64,000 nt of DNA from Eubacteriales bacterium (GTDB lineage: Bacteria; Bacillota_A; Clostridia; Saccharofermentanales; DTU023): the NCBI GenBank assembly GCA_030532185.1, contig JAUNLO010000001.1:1-64000 (forward strand). The letters are read 5' to 3'. The first letter of the stretch is position 1; each line of letters opens with the position of its first letter. The notes under the pieces are model-generated. The model had not been told where the DNA came from, did not search any database, and worked only from the letters and a program-made list of their open reading frames with translations. The position numbers and the translations under genes were made by a program. Positions 30,991 through 43,201 of this stretch are shown here, one piece after another.

Positions 30991-32262
30991 ATGTCTACAG
31001 CGGCAGCGAATCCTGAACTCTTAGCCAAGGCCTTGTTTTTAGAGGACTTAGCCTGGACCCACAAAATTTCTTGGCAAGACCGCTATAAGCTCTACCAACA
31101 GGGGCAAATTCTTGACTTGGATATAGAAGAAATCTTTGAACGGCTTGCCCTCAGATTAGGAAGTCCCCCTCAGCTTAAACCGGCAACTTGGCAAAGTTTT
31201 ATCGAGCGGGGGGAGGTGTACAGCCAAGAGGGGCTCCGGCTTTGCTTTAAGGGCCATGAGGCTTGGCCCACTTATCTCAATAGCATAGCAGACCCACCCC
31301 TTTGGCTCTGGTTTAAGGGCGTAGTCCCGGCCTCCCTGAATGGCCGGTCTAGTGTGGCCCTGGTAGGTGCAAGAAAGATTCTACCCTACTCCAGTTTTCT
31401 CACCCAAAGGCTGGTGAAAGCTTTAACCCAAAAGGGACATCCCATTATTTCGGGTTTAGCTAAAGGGGTGGATAGCCTGGCACATAGGACATGTTTAGAC
31501 CTGCAAGGATTTACTGCAGCCCTACTGCCATGTGGCCTGGATACTTGTTATCCGCCTAACCATCAAGGACTTTTAGAGGATATCTGCCTAGGTGGAGGCT
31601 TTGTAGCCTCCGAGTTTCCTCCGGCCTATCCTCTGCGACGAGAAAATTTCCACTATCGTAACCGCCTCATCTCGGGTCTGGGTTTAGCCGTCTTTATTAT
31701 TCAAGCGGGTGCACGCTCCGGTAGCCTCATTACGGGAAGGCTAGCCGCAGAGCAAGGGAGAGATGTCTATGTCGCACCGGCAAGTATGGAATTTGAGGCT
31801 TACCGGGGTTCCCTCCGCCTTATTGCTGATGGGGCGCGTATTTTGGATTCCTACGATCTCTTGGACGAGCTCCTAGAGGAAGGCTCGGACCGCCTGGCCG
31901 CCTATAGTAAGAGTCAGGATGTAAACTTGGCTAAGTCCTGGTCGCAGCACCGGGAGTCTGGGACAGGGGACCAGCCCGCAGCTCAGCCTACCACCCCGGC
32001 TCCAGCAAGGGAAAATTCCCCAATAAAGCAAGGTTCAAGACCTCAACCCCAAGTCAAGTTAGGGTCAGACGATTTAGTATTATTGCAGGCCATTCATACA
32101 GGTATTAATAGCTGGGACAAGCTAGAGGAGTGGCAGGGTCAGGCCCCTGCTGACCTGGTACGACGAGTGGCCCGCTTGGAAAGCCAAGGTTATCTGCAGC
32201 GGTCCCGGGGAGACATATTTTTGACAGAGACTGCCGTATCCTGTATATATTACAGGGTGTAA
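30991..32262 (+). CDS. dprA: DNA-processing protein DprA/Smf
   Basis: DprA protects incoming single-stranded DNA and loads RecA in transformation. The start is ATG 30991, five bases after AGAGG; the GTG at 30985 overlaps that site. The 423-residue protein has the Rossmann-like DprA core (VALVGARK, ISGLAKGVDSLAH, CGLDTCYPPNH, RRENFHYRNRLISGL, QAGARSGSLIT) and a C-terminal winged helix (about 350-423). It is separated from the core by a Ser/Pro/Gln-rich linker. It lies between comM and topA, the usual Bacillota neighbourhood. Confidence 0.96.
   Translation: MSTAAANPELLAKALFLEDLAWTHKISWQDRYKLYQQGQILDLDIEEIFERLALRLGSPPQLKPATWQSFIERGEVYSQEGLRLCFKGHEAWPTYLNSIADPPLWLWFKGVVPASLNGRSSVALVGARKILPYSSFLTQRLVKALTQKGHPIISGLAKGVDSLAHRTCLDLQGFTAALLPCGLDTCYPPNHQGLLEDICLGGGFVASEFPPAYPLRRENFHYRNRLISGLGLAVFIIQAGARSGSLITGRLAAEQGRDVYVAPASMEFEAYRGSLRLIADGARILDSYDLLDELLEEGSDRLAAYSKSQDVNLAKSWSQHRESGTGDQPAAQPTTPAPARENSPIKQGSRPQPQVKLGSDDLVLLQAIHTGINSWDKLEEWQGQAPADLVRRVARLESQGYLQRSRGDIFLTETAVSCIYYRV
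32221..32249 (+). promoter_or_regulatory. Possible topA promoter P1, inside dprA
   Basis: TTGACA (32221-32226), 17 bases, TATATA (32244-32249), within the last codons of dprA and about 80 bases before topA. The match is strong, but its location in coding sequence leaves room for chance. Confidence 0.5.
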
Positions 32263-32280
32263 GACTTAAATAAAGCCTGG

Positions 32281-32309
32281 TTGGAGCCGCAAGGTTACCA
32301 CAGCATAAT
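32281..32309 (+). promoter_or_regulatory. Possible topA promoter P2
   Basis: TTGGAG (32281-32286), 17 bases, CATAAT (32304-32309), in the dprA-topA gap. A start near 32316 would leave a very short leader before ATG 32329. Confidence 0.5.
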
Positions 32310-32328
32310 CTTATATTAAGGAACATAC

Positions 32329-34521
32329 ATGGCAAAAACTCTAGTTATAGTTGAATCACCGGCCAAGGCCAAGACCATTGGCCGCTATCTGGGCAAGGAT
32401 TATGAAGTGGCCGCTTCGGTGGGCCACGTGAGAGACTTGCCTAGATCCACCCTGGGCGTGGATGTGCAGAGAGACTTCCAACCTATATATATCACCATGC
32501 CGGGCAAGGAATCTGTAATTCGGGATTTAAAAAAGAAACAAGCAAAGGTCGATCAAGTCCTTCTGGCTACGGACCCGGATAGGGAAGGTGAGGCCATTGC
32601 CTGGCATCTAGCTAAGGCTTTGCGCCTGGACCCAGACTCTAACCTCCGTATCTCCTTTAATGAGATAAGTAAGCATGCGGTTACTGAAGCTCTAAAGCAT
32701 GCACGTCCCCTAGATATGGACTTGGTTAATGCCCAACAAACCCGGAGGATTCTGGACCGTTTGGTGGGTTACGAGCTCAGCCCCTTGCTTTGGGAAAAGG
32801 TTCTTAAGGGCCTGTCTGCCGGCCGTGTGCAATCCTTGGCTACCCGCATGATTGTCGATCGGGAACGGGAAATTTTAGCCTTCGAGCCTGAAGAATATTG
32901 GTGGCTTGATGCCCAGCTCCAGACGGCAGCAGGAGAAAACTTCCGAGCTCGCTTCCATGGCCTCTGGCAGGATGAAAAGGTTTCAGTAGTTAAACTCCAT
33001 GAAGAGGCTGAGGTTAAAGCCCTCATCCAGGAATTGGAAGGCCAAACTTTTCAAGTTAATAGCCTGAAAAAACGCAAGTCTAAACGGGCCTCTTATCCGC
33101 CTTTTACTACCTCCTCTCTGCAACAGGAGGCCTCACGTGCCTTGGGTTTCTCCGCAAACCGTACCATGCGGGTGGCCCAGATGCTCTATGAGGGGGTCAG
33201 CATTAGTGGCCAGGGACAAACCTCCCTAGTCACCTATATCCGTACCGACTCCCTCCGGGTCAACCCAGAGGCCGTACAAGAAGTACGGCAGTTGATTTCT
33301 GAGCGCTTTGGTCCCGATTATTTACCGGAAAAGCCTCGCTACTTTAAAAACAAAAAATCTGCCCAGGATGCCCATGAGGCTATTCGTCCTATTCATTTCG
33401 ATTTAAGTCCTGACAAGATTGTTGGCGATCTCACAAACGAGCAATACCGCCTCTACCGTTTGATTTGGAACAAGTTTATGGCCTCACAGATGGCTGATGC
33501 GGTCTTTGACACGGTAAGCTGCGATATTTTAGCCGGCCAGGACAAGCTCTTCCGGGTCAAGGGTGAGACCCTGCTTTTCCCCGGTTGGATGAAAATATAT
33601 GAACAAAACACCTCTAAGTCCGCGGAAGATAAGGAAGAATTGGATAAAGAACAGCTTCCCGACCTCAAGAAGGGGCAAGCCCTCCAGCTCTTAAAGCTGG
33701 ACCCTCAGCAAAAGTTTACCAAACCCCCGGCACGCTATACGGAGGCCAGCTTGATTAAGGCCTTAGAGGAGGAGGGGGTAGGGCGTCCCTCCACTTACGC
33801 CCCAACCATTTTTACTATCTTGAACCGCAAATATGTGGAAAAGGAAGAACGGTCTCTCAAACCCACCCAGCTAGGGGAGGCGGTAACAGAGCTTTTGGAA
33901 GAAAACTTCGCCAATATTGTCGACACCAAATTCACGGCTAAGATGGAAGATAAGTTGGACTTGGTTGAGTCAGGTGAAGCTTCAGGAGTAGAGATCCTCA
34001 ATGACTTCTATCCCGGCTTTCATCAGCAAGTGGAAAAGGCTGATGCCGCAATCACCGAAAAAGTTCTCAAGGATAAGGAAACCGGGCGAACCTGTCCTAA
34101 GTGTGGGGAGGGACAACTGGTCATTAAGCATGGCCGTTACGGGGAGTTTATTGCCTGTAACCGTTATCCCGACTGCGACTATACGGAGAACATAGAGGTC
34201 AAGGCCCCGGGCAAATGTCCCCTCTGCGGTTCTGGTCTCCTGCAAAAGAAATCACGTAAAAGGGGAGCTGTCTTCTATGTTTGTGACAAGAAGGGGACAG
34301 ATCCCAATTGTGAATTTATTTCTTGGGATCTTCCCTTGGAAGAAAAGTGCGAACTTTGTGGATCCCATATGGTAGAAAAACGTTTTAGGGGCCGAAAATA
34401 TAAACTCTGCTCTAATAAGGAGTGTCCTAACGGCCAGGCCAAGTCACGTAAGGCTAAGAGCAAAAAGTCCGCCTCCAACGGCCAGGAAGCCCAGGACGCA
34501 GAAGATAAAAAAACTAGTTAG
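32329..34521 (+). CDS. topA: DNA topoisomerase I
   Basis: TopA relaxes negative supercoils. The 730-residue type IA enzyme has the Toprim domain (VIVESPAKAKTI, then DPDREGEA near 85), the catalytic Tyr in SLVTYIRTDS near residue 303 and three C-terminal four-Cys zinc modules (CPKC...CDY, CPLC...NC, CELC...KEC), followed by a Lys-rich tail. A plain AAGGA precedes the ATG. trmFO starts nine bases after the stop. Confidence 0.97.
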   Translation: MAKTLVIVESPAKAKTIGRYLGKDYEVAASVGHVRDLPRSTLGVDVQRDFQPIYITMPGKESVIRDLKKKQAKVDQVLLATDPDREGEAIAWHLAKALRLDPDSNLRISFNEISKHAVTEALKHARPLDMDLVNAQQTRRILDRLVGYELSPLLWEKVLKGLSAGRVQSLATRMIVDREREILAFEPEEYWWLDAQLQTAAGENFRARFHGLWQDEKVSVVKLHEEAEVKALIQELEGQTFQVNSLKKRKSKRASYPPFTTSSLQQEASRALGFSANRTMRVAQMLYEGVSISGQGQTSLVTYIRTDSLRVNPEAVQEVRQLISERFGPDYLPEKPRYFKNKKSAQDAHEAIRPIHFDLSPDKIVGDLTNEQYRLYRLIWNKFMASQMADAVFDTVSCDILAGQDKLFRVKGETLLFPGWMKIYEQNTSKSAEDKEELDKEQLPDLKKGQALQLLKLDPQQKFTKPPARYTEASLIKALEEEGVGRPSTYAPTIFTILNRKYVEKEERSLKPTQLGEAVTELLEENFANIVDTKFTAKMEDKLDLVESGEASGVEILNDFYPGFHQQVEKADAAITEKVLKDKETGRTCPKCGEGQLVIKHGRYGEFIACNRYPDCDYTENIEVKAPGKCPLCGSGLLQKKSRKRGAVFYVCDKKGTDPNCEFISWDLPLEEKCELCGSHMVEKRFRGRKYKLCSNKECPNGQAKSRKAKSKKSASNGQEAQDAEDKKTS

Positions 34522-34530
34522 GGACTGACC

Positions 34531-35910
34531 ATGGCAAAAATATGTGTGTTAGGTGCAGGTCTAGCTGGCTCGGAAGCGGCTTGGCAGCTGGCCCGTCGCG
34601 GTTTGCCTGTAGACCTGATTGACATGAAACCGGGCAACTTGAGCCCGGCCCATGAGCAGGGCAACTTTGCGGAACTGGTTTGTTCTAACTCTCTGCGCTC
34701 CGAAAAACTTACCACTGCTAGCGGACTATTGAAACTGGAGCTAAAGCACTTCCATTCCCTCATCATGGAGGCAGCGGAAGCCTGCCGCCTGCCCGCAGGT
34801 AATGCTTTAGCCGTGGACCGCGAGGCCTTTCCCCGCTATGTAACAGAAAAGCTGAAGGCTGAGCCCCTCATTAGGCTGCTAGAAGCTAAGATTGATAATC
34901 TGGAAGAGCTTAGCCAAGAATATCAAATCATTGCTACCGGTCCTCTCACGGCAGGTGGCCTCTTTGCCTCACTACAGGCGGTTTCCGGCCTGGACAATCT
35001 CTTCTTCTTTGATGCTGCCGCCCCTCTTGTAGAAACGGATTCTATAGACTTTAGCAAAGTGTATCGGGCCAATCGCTATGAGGAGGGAGGGGGCGACTAT
35101 CTCAACTGTCCTCTGACAGAAGAGCAATATCGGATATTTTATCAAGCCTTGTTGGAGGCAGATCGGGCGGAACTCGCAGGATTTGAACGACAATTGCTCT
35201 TTGAAGGCTGTAAGCCGGTGGAAGAACTGGCCCGAGATGGCTATGATACCCTGCGTTTTGGTCCGCTAAAGCCGGTGGGCTTACCTGATCCTCGTACGGG
35301 TAAGGAGCCCTATGCTGTAGTACAGCTACGTCAGGATAACTTTGCCCAAGAACTCTGGAATATGGTAGGTTTTCAAACCCGCCTGAAGTTCCCGGAACAA
35401 ACTAGGGTCTTCCAGCTGATACCTGGCCTGGAGCAAGCCCGTTTTGCCCGTTTTGGGGTCATGCATCGGAATTCTTTCCTTAATTCCCCTCGCTTGCTGG
35501 GTGATTTCTTCCGCAGTAAGGCCCAGCCTAAACGTTTCTTTGCCGGGCAGCTTACGGGGGTGGAAGGCTATTTGGAATCAACGGCCTCAGGTTTAGTGGC
35601 AGCTTTAGCCCTAGCTGATGATCTCGATCGCAGTTCAGAAGTCCAAAAGCTACAAGAGCGGACTACGGTCTTAGCTGGTCTAGCTGCTTACGTTAGCCAG
35701 TCTAATGCGGACAATTTCCAACCCATGAAGGCCAATTTTTCCCTGCTCCGTCCCTTGGAGGGCCAGGAAATCAAGTCTTACAAACAAAAATATGACTTAA
35801 AAATACGGGGGCGTGCCCTTCGACGTACGGTTTATAGTCTAAGGTCCCTGGAGACCTTAGCCTGGTCTCCCGCAGATATCCACTCCCTCCTGGCTTCCGA
35901 AAACAACTAG
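34531..35910 (+). CDS. trmFO: Folate-dependent tRNA (uracil-54-C5)-methyltransferase
   Basis: TrmFO uses methylene-tetrahydrofolate and FADH2 to make ribothymidine 54 in tRNA. The 459-residue protein has an N-terminal FAD-binding loop (VLGAGLAGSEAAW), the family block MKPGNLSPAHEQGNFAELVCSNSLRS and QLTGVEGYLESTASGL near 340. The topA-trmFO order is common in Bacillota. Confidence 0.96.
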   Translation: MAKICVLGAGLAGSEAAWQLARRGLPVDLIDMKPGNLSPAHEQGNFAELVCSNSLRSEKLTTASGLLKLELKHFHSLIMEAAEACRLPAGNALAVDREAFPRYVTEKLKAEPLIRLLEAKIDNLEELSQEYQIIATGPLTAGGLFASLQAVSGLDNLFFFDAAAPLVETDSIDFSKVYRANRYEEGGGDYLNCPLTEEQYRIFYQALLEADRAELAGFERQLLFEGCKPVEELARDGYDTLRFGPLKPVGLPDPRTGKEPYAVVQLRQDNFAQELWNMVGFQTRLKFPEQTRVFQLIPGLEQARFARFGVMHRNSFLNSPRLLGDFFRSKAQPKRFFAGQLTGVEGYLESTASGLVAALALADDLDRSSEVQKLQERTTVLAGLAAYVSQSNADNFQPMKANFSLLRPLEGQEIKSYKQKYDLKIRGRALRRTVYSLRSLETLAWSPADIHSLLASENN

Positions 35911-35965
35911 GAGGCCTTGCGGGTTAGCTTGGCCTGGACAGACTGTTAAGTCGCGCGCAGATGAG

Positions 35966-35971
35966 TATAAT
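35966..35971 (+). promoter_or_regulatory. -10 element upstream of queA
   Basis: A perfect TATAAT stands in the 143-base trmFO-queA gap. The -35 region is poor, so the promoter is tentative. Confidence 0.4.
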
Positions 35972-35989
35972 ACAAGAACTGACTATTTT

Positions 35990-36013
35990 CCCTGCCCGCT
36001 AGGGCGGGCAGGG
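35990..36013 (+). other. GC-rich leader hairpin before queA
   Basis: CCCTGCCCGC (35990-35999) pairs perfectly with GCGGGCAGGG (36004-36013) around loop TAGG. No T-run follows. It may end trmFO transcripts weakly, stabilise a 3' end, or form part of the queA leader. It does not match the preQ1 riboswitch consensus. Confidence 0.6.
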
Positions 36014-36053
36014 GCTTGAATTGCCTGAATTTACCAGATGGAAGAAGTGAAAA

Positions 36054-38283
<2,230 letters not shown>

Positions 38284-38315
38284 CCAGCGGGACGTTTTAC
38301 TGGTCCTAGGACCTA

Positions 38316-38345
38316 TTGCTGAAGCTGGTAGACAAATGTTATCAT
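38316..38345 (+). promoter_or_regulatory. Possible promoter of yajC
   Basis: TTGCTG (38316-38321), 18 bases, TATCAT (38340-38345) in the 147-base tgt-yajC gap. Just upstream lies a perfect palindrome GGTCCTAGGACC (38302-38313), and downstream CAAGTC/GACTTG (38364-38369 with 38396-38401) could close a leader hairpin. Assignment is tentative. Confidence 0.35.
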
Positions 38346-38430
38346 CTAAGAGTTTAAGAAAGCCAAGTCTTGGCCAAGCGCTAGGCCCGGCCCCGGACTT
38401 GCTTGCCATTAGAGATTATAGGAGAAAATC

Positions 38431-38871
38431 ATGACGCTTTTACAATTCATGGTCTTGGCACAAGCCGCCGCTACCGAAGCTATGCCGGGAGGCAGTATGT
38501 TGGGTATGTTTTTACCCCTTATTATCGTCTTCGGATTGATGTATTTTATCACTATTCGCCCCCAAAAGAAGAAGGAAGAAGAGCTGCGCAAGCAGATTAA
38601 TGCTATGCAGGTGGGTGATGAAGTTGTTACCATCGGTGGTGTTACCGGGCGTATCTTTAATATTCAAGATGATGAAATTACCATTTCCACCAGTGTGCAA
38701 AACACCTTGATGACTTTTAAAAAGTCTGCGGTTGCCCATGTCATGAGCCCAACTGCTAAGGCAGAAGCCCAGCAACGCAAAGCAGAGGCTGAGGCCAGAG
38801 CTAAGACAGAGGAAGGCACAAAAAAGCCCTCTTTCTTGGATAAATTAAAGGGCAAGAAGGACGAGGAATAA
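38431..38871 (+). CDS. yajC: Preprotein translocase subunit YajC
   Basis: YajC is a single-span accessory of the SecDF complex. The 146-residue protein has a short outside N-terminus, one membrane helix (about residues 23-42), the conserved RPQKKKEEELRKQINAMQVGDEVVTIGGVTG stretch and a charged Ala/Glu/Lys-rich tail. Unlike the common arrangement, secD and secF do not follow; a terminator and then dnaG do. Confidence 0.93.
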   Translation: MTLLQFMVLAQAAATEAMPGGSMLGMFLPLIIVFGLMYFITIRPQKKKEEELRKQINAMQVGDEVVTIGGVTGRIFNIQDDEITISTSVQNTLMTFKKSAVAHVMSPTAKAEAQQRKAEAEARAKTEEGTKKPSFLDKLKGKKDEE

Positions 38872-38900
38872 ATCCCCGCTACAAGCAAATGCACTTATCA

Positions 38901-38931
38901 AAGCTGCCTCACTTGCTGAGGCAGCTTTTTT
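38901..38931 (+). terminator. Rho-independent terminator after yajC
   Basis: AAGCTGCCTCA (38901-38911) pairs with TGAGGCAGCTT (38917-38927), 5-base loop, followed by T's to 38931. Confidence 0.95.
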
Positions 38932-38992
38932 AGAGGGATTGGGTAGAGAATTACGTAGTATTACTTGTAAGTCCTAGAGAAGGTGGCGAAGT

Positions 38993-40804
38993 TTGGCTTT
39001 TATTCCTCAAAATGATATTGATGAGATTATTGCCCGGAATAGCATTGAAGATGTGGTAGGCGACTATGTACGCCTGGACCGCAAGGGTGGGCAAAATCTC
39101 TTTGGACTTTGTCCCTTTCATGGCGAAAAGACCCCTTCATTTTCCGTAAATACCGGCAAGCAATTTTTCTATTGCTTTGGTTGTCATGCGGGAGGCAATG
39201 TAATCAAGTTTATTCAACTTATTGAAAACTTGAGCTTCCCTGATGCTGTGGCCTTCTTAGCCAAAAGGGTGGGCATAGAGCTAGACTTAGAGGATGAGCC
39301 GGAAGCCCGTAAGAAGCAAGCCGAGTACAAGCTCATGCAGGCCTGCTTGCTGGATGCTGCGCGGTTTTTTTATCACAGTTTTAAGTCCCCTCGGGGAGAG
39401 GCTGCCGCCCACTATATGCAAAAACAACGCCGCCTCAGTCCTGGCATTCTCACCAGCTTTGGCATTGGCTATGCGGTGGATTCATGGGATGCCTTAAGCT
39501 CCAGCTTGCTTAAGACTTACGATGAAAAAATCTTGCTCGACCTGGGTTTGGCCCGACGTTCCGGCAAGGGCAGTATTTATGACTTCTTCCGTGACCGGGT
39601 AATGTTCCCTGTCTTCGACCATTTAGGCCGTTTGAGAGCTTTTGGGGGCCGCATTATGGGGGCTGGTGAGGCCAAGTATATTAACTCACCGGATTCCCGC
39701 ATTTACAATAAGGGGAAATACCTCTACGCCCTTAATTTTGCCCGCAAAGATAAGCGAGATTTCCTGATCCTGACGGAGGGTTATATGGATACCATAGCCC
39801 TACATGAGGCAGGCTTTACTAATACCGTAGCCGGCCTCGGTACAGCCCTGACCTCAAGTCAGGCCCGCCTTATAGCCCAGTACACCAAGCAGGTTATACT
39901 AGCCTATGATGCAGATGAAGCCGGGCGTAACGCTGCCCTGAAGGCCTTGGACTTACTGAAGCGTGAAGAGATAGATTGTCGGGTCCTCATTATGCCCCAA
40001 GGCCAAGATCCGGACGAATACATACACGCTAAGGGTAAAGACCGCTTTCAAGGCTTGCTGCAGGCCGCCTTGCCTGCTTTAGACTACCGCCTCTACCTAG
40101 CCAAGCAAAAGGCTAGCACCCCTATGGGAAGCTTGGATATTTTAGCCTATCAGGATGAAGTCACGGGCCTGCTGGCCCAGGAGGCCAGTCCTGTGGTGCG
40201 GGAACTCTATGCAGATAAATTAGCCCGAGAAATTGCAGTCTCACCTGCTAGTATCTTGCAAGTCATTGAAAAGAAGCGGGTCAAGGAGGCAAGTCCGACC
40301 CCCGCGGCTAGTAGCTCTCGGCCAGCCGAGAGTATCGTAGCTACGGCCCAAATCCAATTTGATCAAGCCAGTTTGACCTATCTTAATGCCTTAATAGAAG
40401 ATAATAGCCTCCTGGAGCAAGCTGGCCTCCAGGCGCTTGCAGAAGATTTTCCCCAGGGACTCCAGCCCTTGATGACCAAGGTCTTGGCTAGAGCCAGGGC
40501 GGGTCAGTTGACCATGCCGGACTTTTTAAGCCTTGTCGATGAGGAGGCGGGAGGAGCAGATCTGTCGCGCAGGATACTGCCTTATTTTTCCCGTCTCAGC
40601 CAAAGTAAGCTGAGGGAGCGCGCAGAATACGCTCAGGAGGCCCTCCGCCTTCTGCGTGTGGATCGTTTAGATGAAGCAAGAGTTAGGGCCATCCAGGAAA
40701 TTGACCAGGCCCAGGATTTACCTGCTAGGCAGAGTGCCCTAAGTAAATTAAATGAACTTAACCTAAAACTTAGTAATTTGAGAAATGAGGTACAGGATGA
40801 GTAA
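38993..40804 (+). CDS. dnaG: DNA primase
   Basis: DnaG makes RNA primers at the fork. Translation starts at TTG 38993, six bases after AGGTGG; no nearby ATG fits the family N-terminus. The 603-residue protein has the zinc-binding domain ([13 protein letters not shown]...[10 protein letters not shown]), the Toprim core ([23 protein letters not shown]) and a helicase-binding C-terminal region. It forms the classical dnaG-rpoD unit; rpoD overlaps its stop. Confidence 0.96.
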   Translation: MAFIPQNDIDEIIARNSIEDVVGDYVRLDRKGGQNLFGLCPFHGEKTPSFSVNTGKQFFYCFGCHAGGNVIKFIQLIENLSFPDAVAFLAKRVGIELDLEDEPEARKKQAEYKLMQACLLDAARFFYHSFKSPRGEAAAHYMQKQRRLSPGILTSFGIGYAVDSWDALSSSLLKTYDEKILLDLGLARRSGKGSIYDFFRDRVMFPVFDHLGRLRAFGGRIMGAGEAKYINSPDSRIYNKGKYLYALNFARKDKRDFLILTEGYMDTIALHEAGFTNTVAGLGTALTSSQARLIAQYTKQVILAYDADEAGRNAALKALDLLKREEIDCRVLIMPQGQDPDEYIHAKGKDRFQGLLQAALPALDYRLYLAKQKASTPMGSLDILAYQDEVTGLLAQEASPVVRELYADKLAREIAVSPASILQVIEKKRVKEASPTPAASSSRPAESIVATAQIQFDQASLTYLNALIEDNSLLEQAGLQALAEDFPQGLQPLMTKVLARARAGQLTMPDFLSLVDEEAGGADLSRRILPYFSRLSQSKLRERAEYAQEALRLLRVDRLDEARVRAIQEIDQAQDLPARQSALSKLNELNLKLSNLRNEVQDE

Positions 40805-42137
40805 CAAAAGCAGCAATCAAAGCAATAATGACCAGTTAGTAGCCGAGGAAGTTCAGCAAGTAGAGCAGGAGCAAGCTCAGGCCCCCGCCGAGCCCACGTC
40901 AAAGCCCGAGGATAAAGCTAAGAGCAAAGTTAAAGTAGCAGGCGTGGAAATCTATATTCCCCCGGTTAAAAAAAGACCTAAACGTAATCGGGATGAATTT
41001 AAGGGGCTCGATTCTTCTTTGGATGAAGCTAAAGAAGATGACGACGACGATGAGCTGCTCAGCCTGGAAGACCAGACGGCTAACAAGGCCTCAGCCAAAC
41101 AGGTCCTGGATGTACTGATTTCCCGTGCCAAAAAACACAATAAGCAGATTCCTCAGCAGGAGGTCCTAGACTATTTTGAAGACCTCAACCTGGATGAGGA
41201 GTTTTTGGATGATGTAATTGAGGGCCTGGAGAAGGCAGGCATTACTATCTTGGAAGATGATGATACCAGCGGGGACATGCCCAAGAAGCAAACCGTAGAC
41301 GATATCATCATGGTGGACGACCCGGTGCGTATGTACCTCAAAGAGATTGGTAAGGTGGATCTCTTGAGTGCCGAGGAAGAAAGAGAATTAGCTGCCCGCA
41401 TGTCGGCAGGTGATGAGGAGGCCAAGCAGCACTTAACTGAAGCTAACCTCCGCCTAGTGGTCTCTATTGCTAAAAGGTACACAGGCCGCGGCTTGCAGTT
41501 TTTAGATTTAATCCAAGAGGGCAATTTAGGCTTAATTAAGGCGGTAGATAAATTTGACTACCACAAGGGTTTTAAATTTTCTACCTATGCCACCTGGTGG
41601 ATTCGTCAGGCCATCACCCGCTCTATAGCTGACCAAGCCAGGACCATCCGTATTCCAGTTCATATGGTGGAGACGATTAACAAATTGGTCCGCCATCAAA
41701 GGCAGCTCTTGCAGGAATTAGGCAGGGAGCCTGAGCCCGAAGAAATTGCTGAGCGTATGGGTATTTCCGTGGACCGGGTAAGGGAAATCCAAAAAATTTC
41801 CCAGATTCCGGTTTCCTTGGAGAAGCCCATCGGGGAAGAGGAGGATAGCCAACTGGGTGATTTCATCGAAGATGAAGATGCGCAATCTCCGGCTGAGCAG
41901 GCCTCCTACACACTCTTGCGTGAACAGCTCTTTGAAGTCTTGAAAGAACTTACGCCTAGGGAAGAAGAGGTCTTGAAGCTTCGCTTTGGCTTGGAAGATG
42001 GGCGGACCCGCACCTTGGAAGAGGTGGGTAGAGAATTTAATGTTACCCGGGAGCGTATCCGGCAGATCGAAGCCAAGGCTTTACGTAAATTACGGCATCC
42101 TAACCGCAGCCGTAAGTTAAAGGATTATTTAGACTAG
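40797..42137 (+). CDS. rpoD: RNA polymerase primary sigma factor
   Basis: This is the housekeeping sigma-70. I choose ATG 40797, six bases after GAGG and overlapping the dnaG stop; the ATG at 40785 is too close to that site. The 446-residue protein has a low-complexity Gln/Glu/Lys N-terminus, a region 1.1-like acidic part, [17 protein letters not shown] (1.2), the region 2 core ([42 protein letters not shown]), region 3 and region 4 helix-turn-helix ([20 protein letters not shown]). The many TTGACA/TATAAT promoters found in the window fit this factor. Confidence 0.97.
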   Translation: MSNKSSNQSNNDQLVAEEVQQVEQEQAQAPAEPTSKPEDKAKSKVKVAGVEIYIPPVKKRPKRNRDEFKGLDSSLDEAKEDDDDDELLSLEDQTANKASAKQVLDVLISRAKKHNKQIPQQEVLDYFEDLNLDEEFLDDVIEGLEKAGITILEDDDTSGDMPKKQTVDDIIMVDDPVRMYLKEIGKVDLLSAEEERELAARMSAGDEEAKQHLTEANLRLVVSIAKRYTGRGLQFLDLIQEGNLGLIKAVDKFDYHKGFKFSTYATWWIRQAITRSIADQARTIRIPVHMVETINKLVRHQRQLLQELGREPEPEEIAERMGISVDRVREIQKISQIPVSLEKPIGEEEDSQLGDFIEDEDAQSPAEQASYTLLREQLFEVLKELTPREEEVLKLRFGLEDGRTRTLEEVGREFNVTRERIRQIEAKALRKLRHPNRSRKLKDYLD

Positions 42138-42835
42138 TGGCTGCCTCTCGCTCGATCCCGCCTAAATTAACAGCCCGGCTACAGCACATCAAGGACTTAA
42201 TTAGTCCCTGTGGCCGCCTCTGGGATATCGGTTGTGATCATGGTTTTTTGGGCATCAATATGTATCTTACAGGGGCTTGCCAGCAGGCCATCCTCACGGA
42301 TATCCAGGCCAAGCCCCTGGCAGAAGCTAAAAAATTAGCCCAGGCCTATGGCCTGGGCCCAGACCAAGTGCGACTAATTCAAGCTGATGGTTTGGGAGGC
42401 CAGGAAGCCTTGCCTGGAGATAGCATAGTGATTGCGGGCATGGGGGCCTACGAGATTCGCTCCATTCTCCAAGATCTGGACTTGAGCCAGGATTACCATA
42501 TTTGCTTGCAGCCAACCTGGAATAGGGAGGTACTTCGGCGTTTTTTGGCCGAGCAAGGTCTGGAAATCCAGGAGAGTTTGGTCCGCGATCGAGGGCGTAC
42601 TTATAGCATTTTTCGCCTGCTAAGGGGAGGGCAGCCCCGGGAGCTCAGTCTCCTAGCTGCCTCCCTAGGGGAATCTTGGTTGGCAGACAGCCCAATTTAT
42701 CAGTCATACCTGGCCCAGGAGCCGGAACTCTTGCAGTCCTGGTTGGCCTATCTGGCTAGAGTTTATGGGAAAAAGCGCCTCAAATATCCGGCCTATGAGC
42801 CGGTTTACCGACACATCCTAGACCTACTTCCATAG
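42137..42835 (+). CDS. trmK: tRNA (adenine-22-N1)-methyltransferase
   Basis: TrmK methylates A22 of tRNA. The GTG start shares its G with the rpoD TAG stop (TAGTG), so the genes are coupled. The 232-residue protein begins with RLQHIKDLISPCGRLWDIGCDHGFLGI, the SAM-binding motif I of the family, followed by AILTDIQAKPL and a VIAGMGAYEI motif near 98. The rpoD-trmK pairing is typical of Bacillota. Confidence 0.93.
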   Translation: MAASRSIPPKLTARLQHIKDLISPCGRLWDIGCDHGFLGINMYLTGACQQAILTDIQAKPLAEAKKLAQAYGLGPDQVRLIQADGLGGQEALPGDSIVIAGMGAYEIRSILQDLDLSQDYHICLQPTWNREVLRRFLAEQGLEIQESLVRDRGRTYSIFRLLRGGQPRELSLLAASLGESWLADSPIYQSYLAQEPELLQSWLAYLARVYGKKRLKYPAYEPVYRHILDLLP

Positions 42836-42847
42836 CTACTTTATAAT
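42819..42847 (+). promoter_or_regulatory. Promoter of rnpB
   Basis: TAGACC (42819-42824), 17 bases, TATAAT (42842-42847). The -35 lies in the last codons of trmK. The predicted start, about 42855, fits the 5' end of the RNA. Confidence 0.75.
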
Positions 42848-42856
42848 AGGAGCATT

Positions 42857-43201
42857 CCGAGTTAACCGGGCAATCGCGGGGCCCTAGCGAAAGCTGGGCC
42901 GTGAGGAAAGTCCGGGCTCCATAGGACAAGGGTGCCGGGTAACTCCCGGTGAAGGCAACTTTAAGGAAAGTGCAACAGAAAGATACCGCCAGGCTGCGGC
43001 CTGGTAAGGGTGAAATGGCGAGGTAAGAGCTCACCGGCAAGCTGGAGACAGTTTGGCCCTGTAAACCCCACCTGGAGCAACACCGTGGAGAGACATATAC
43101 TGTGGTCCGCAGGTCTCGGGGAGGTGGCTGGAGCCAAGGTGAGAGCCTTGGCCTAGATAGATGATTGCCCCTGACAGAACCCGGCTTACAGGTTTTCTCG
43201 G
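42857..43201 (+). ncRNA. rnpB: RNase P RNA, class A
   Basis: This is the catalytic RNA that matures tRNA 5' ends. P1 is formed by CCGAG-TT-AACC at the 5' end with GGTT-TT-CTCGG at the 3' end. Conserved segments are GAGGAAAGTCCGGGCTCC (about 42932), ACAGAAAGATACCGCC (about 42974) and GACAGAACCCGGCTTACAG (about 43173). The length of about 345 bases is normal for class A. Ends are inferred from P1 pairing. No terminator separates it from the gene that starts at 43225. Confidence 0.97.

Noticed and set aside
35911..36053. preQ1 riboswitch upstream of queA
   Set aside because: The hairpin is a long perfect GC stem; the preQ1-I loop and A-rich tail are missing.
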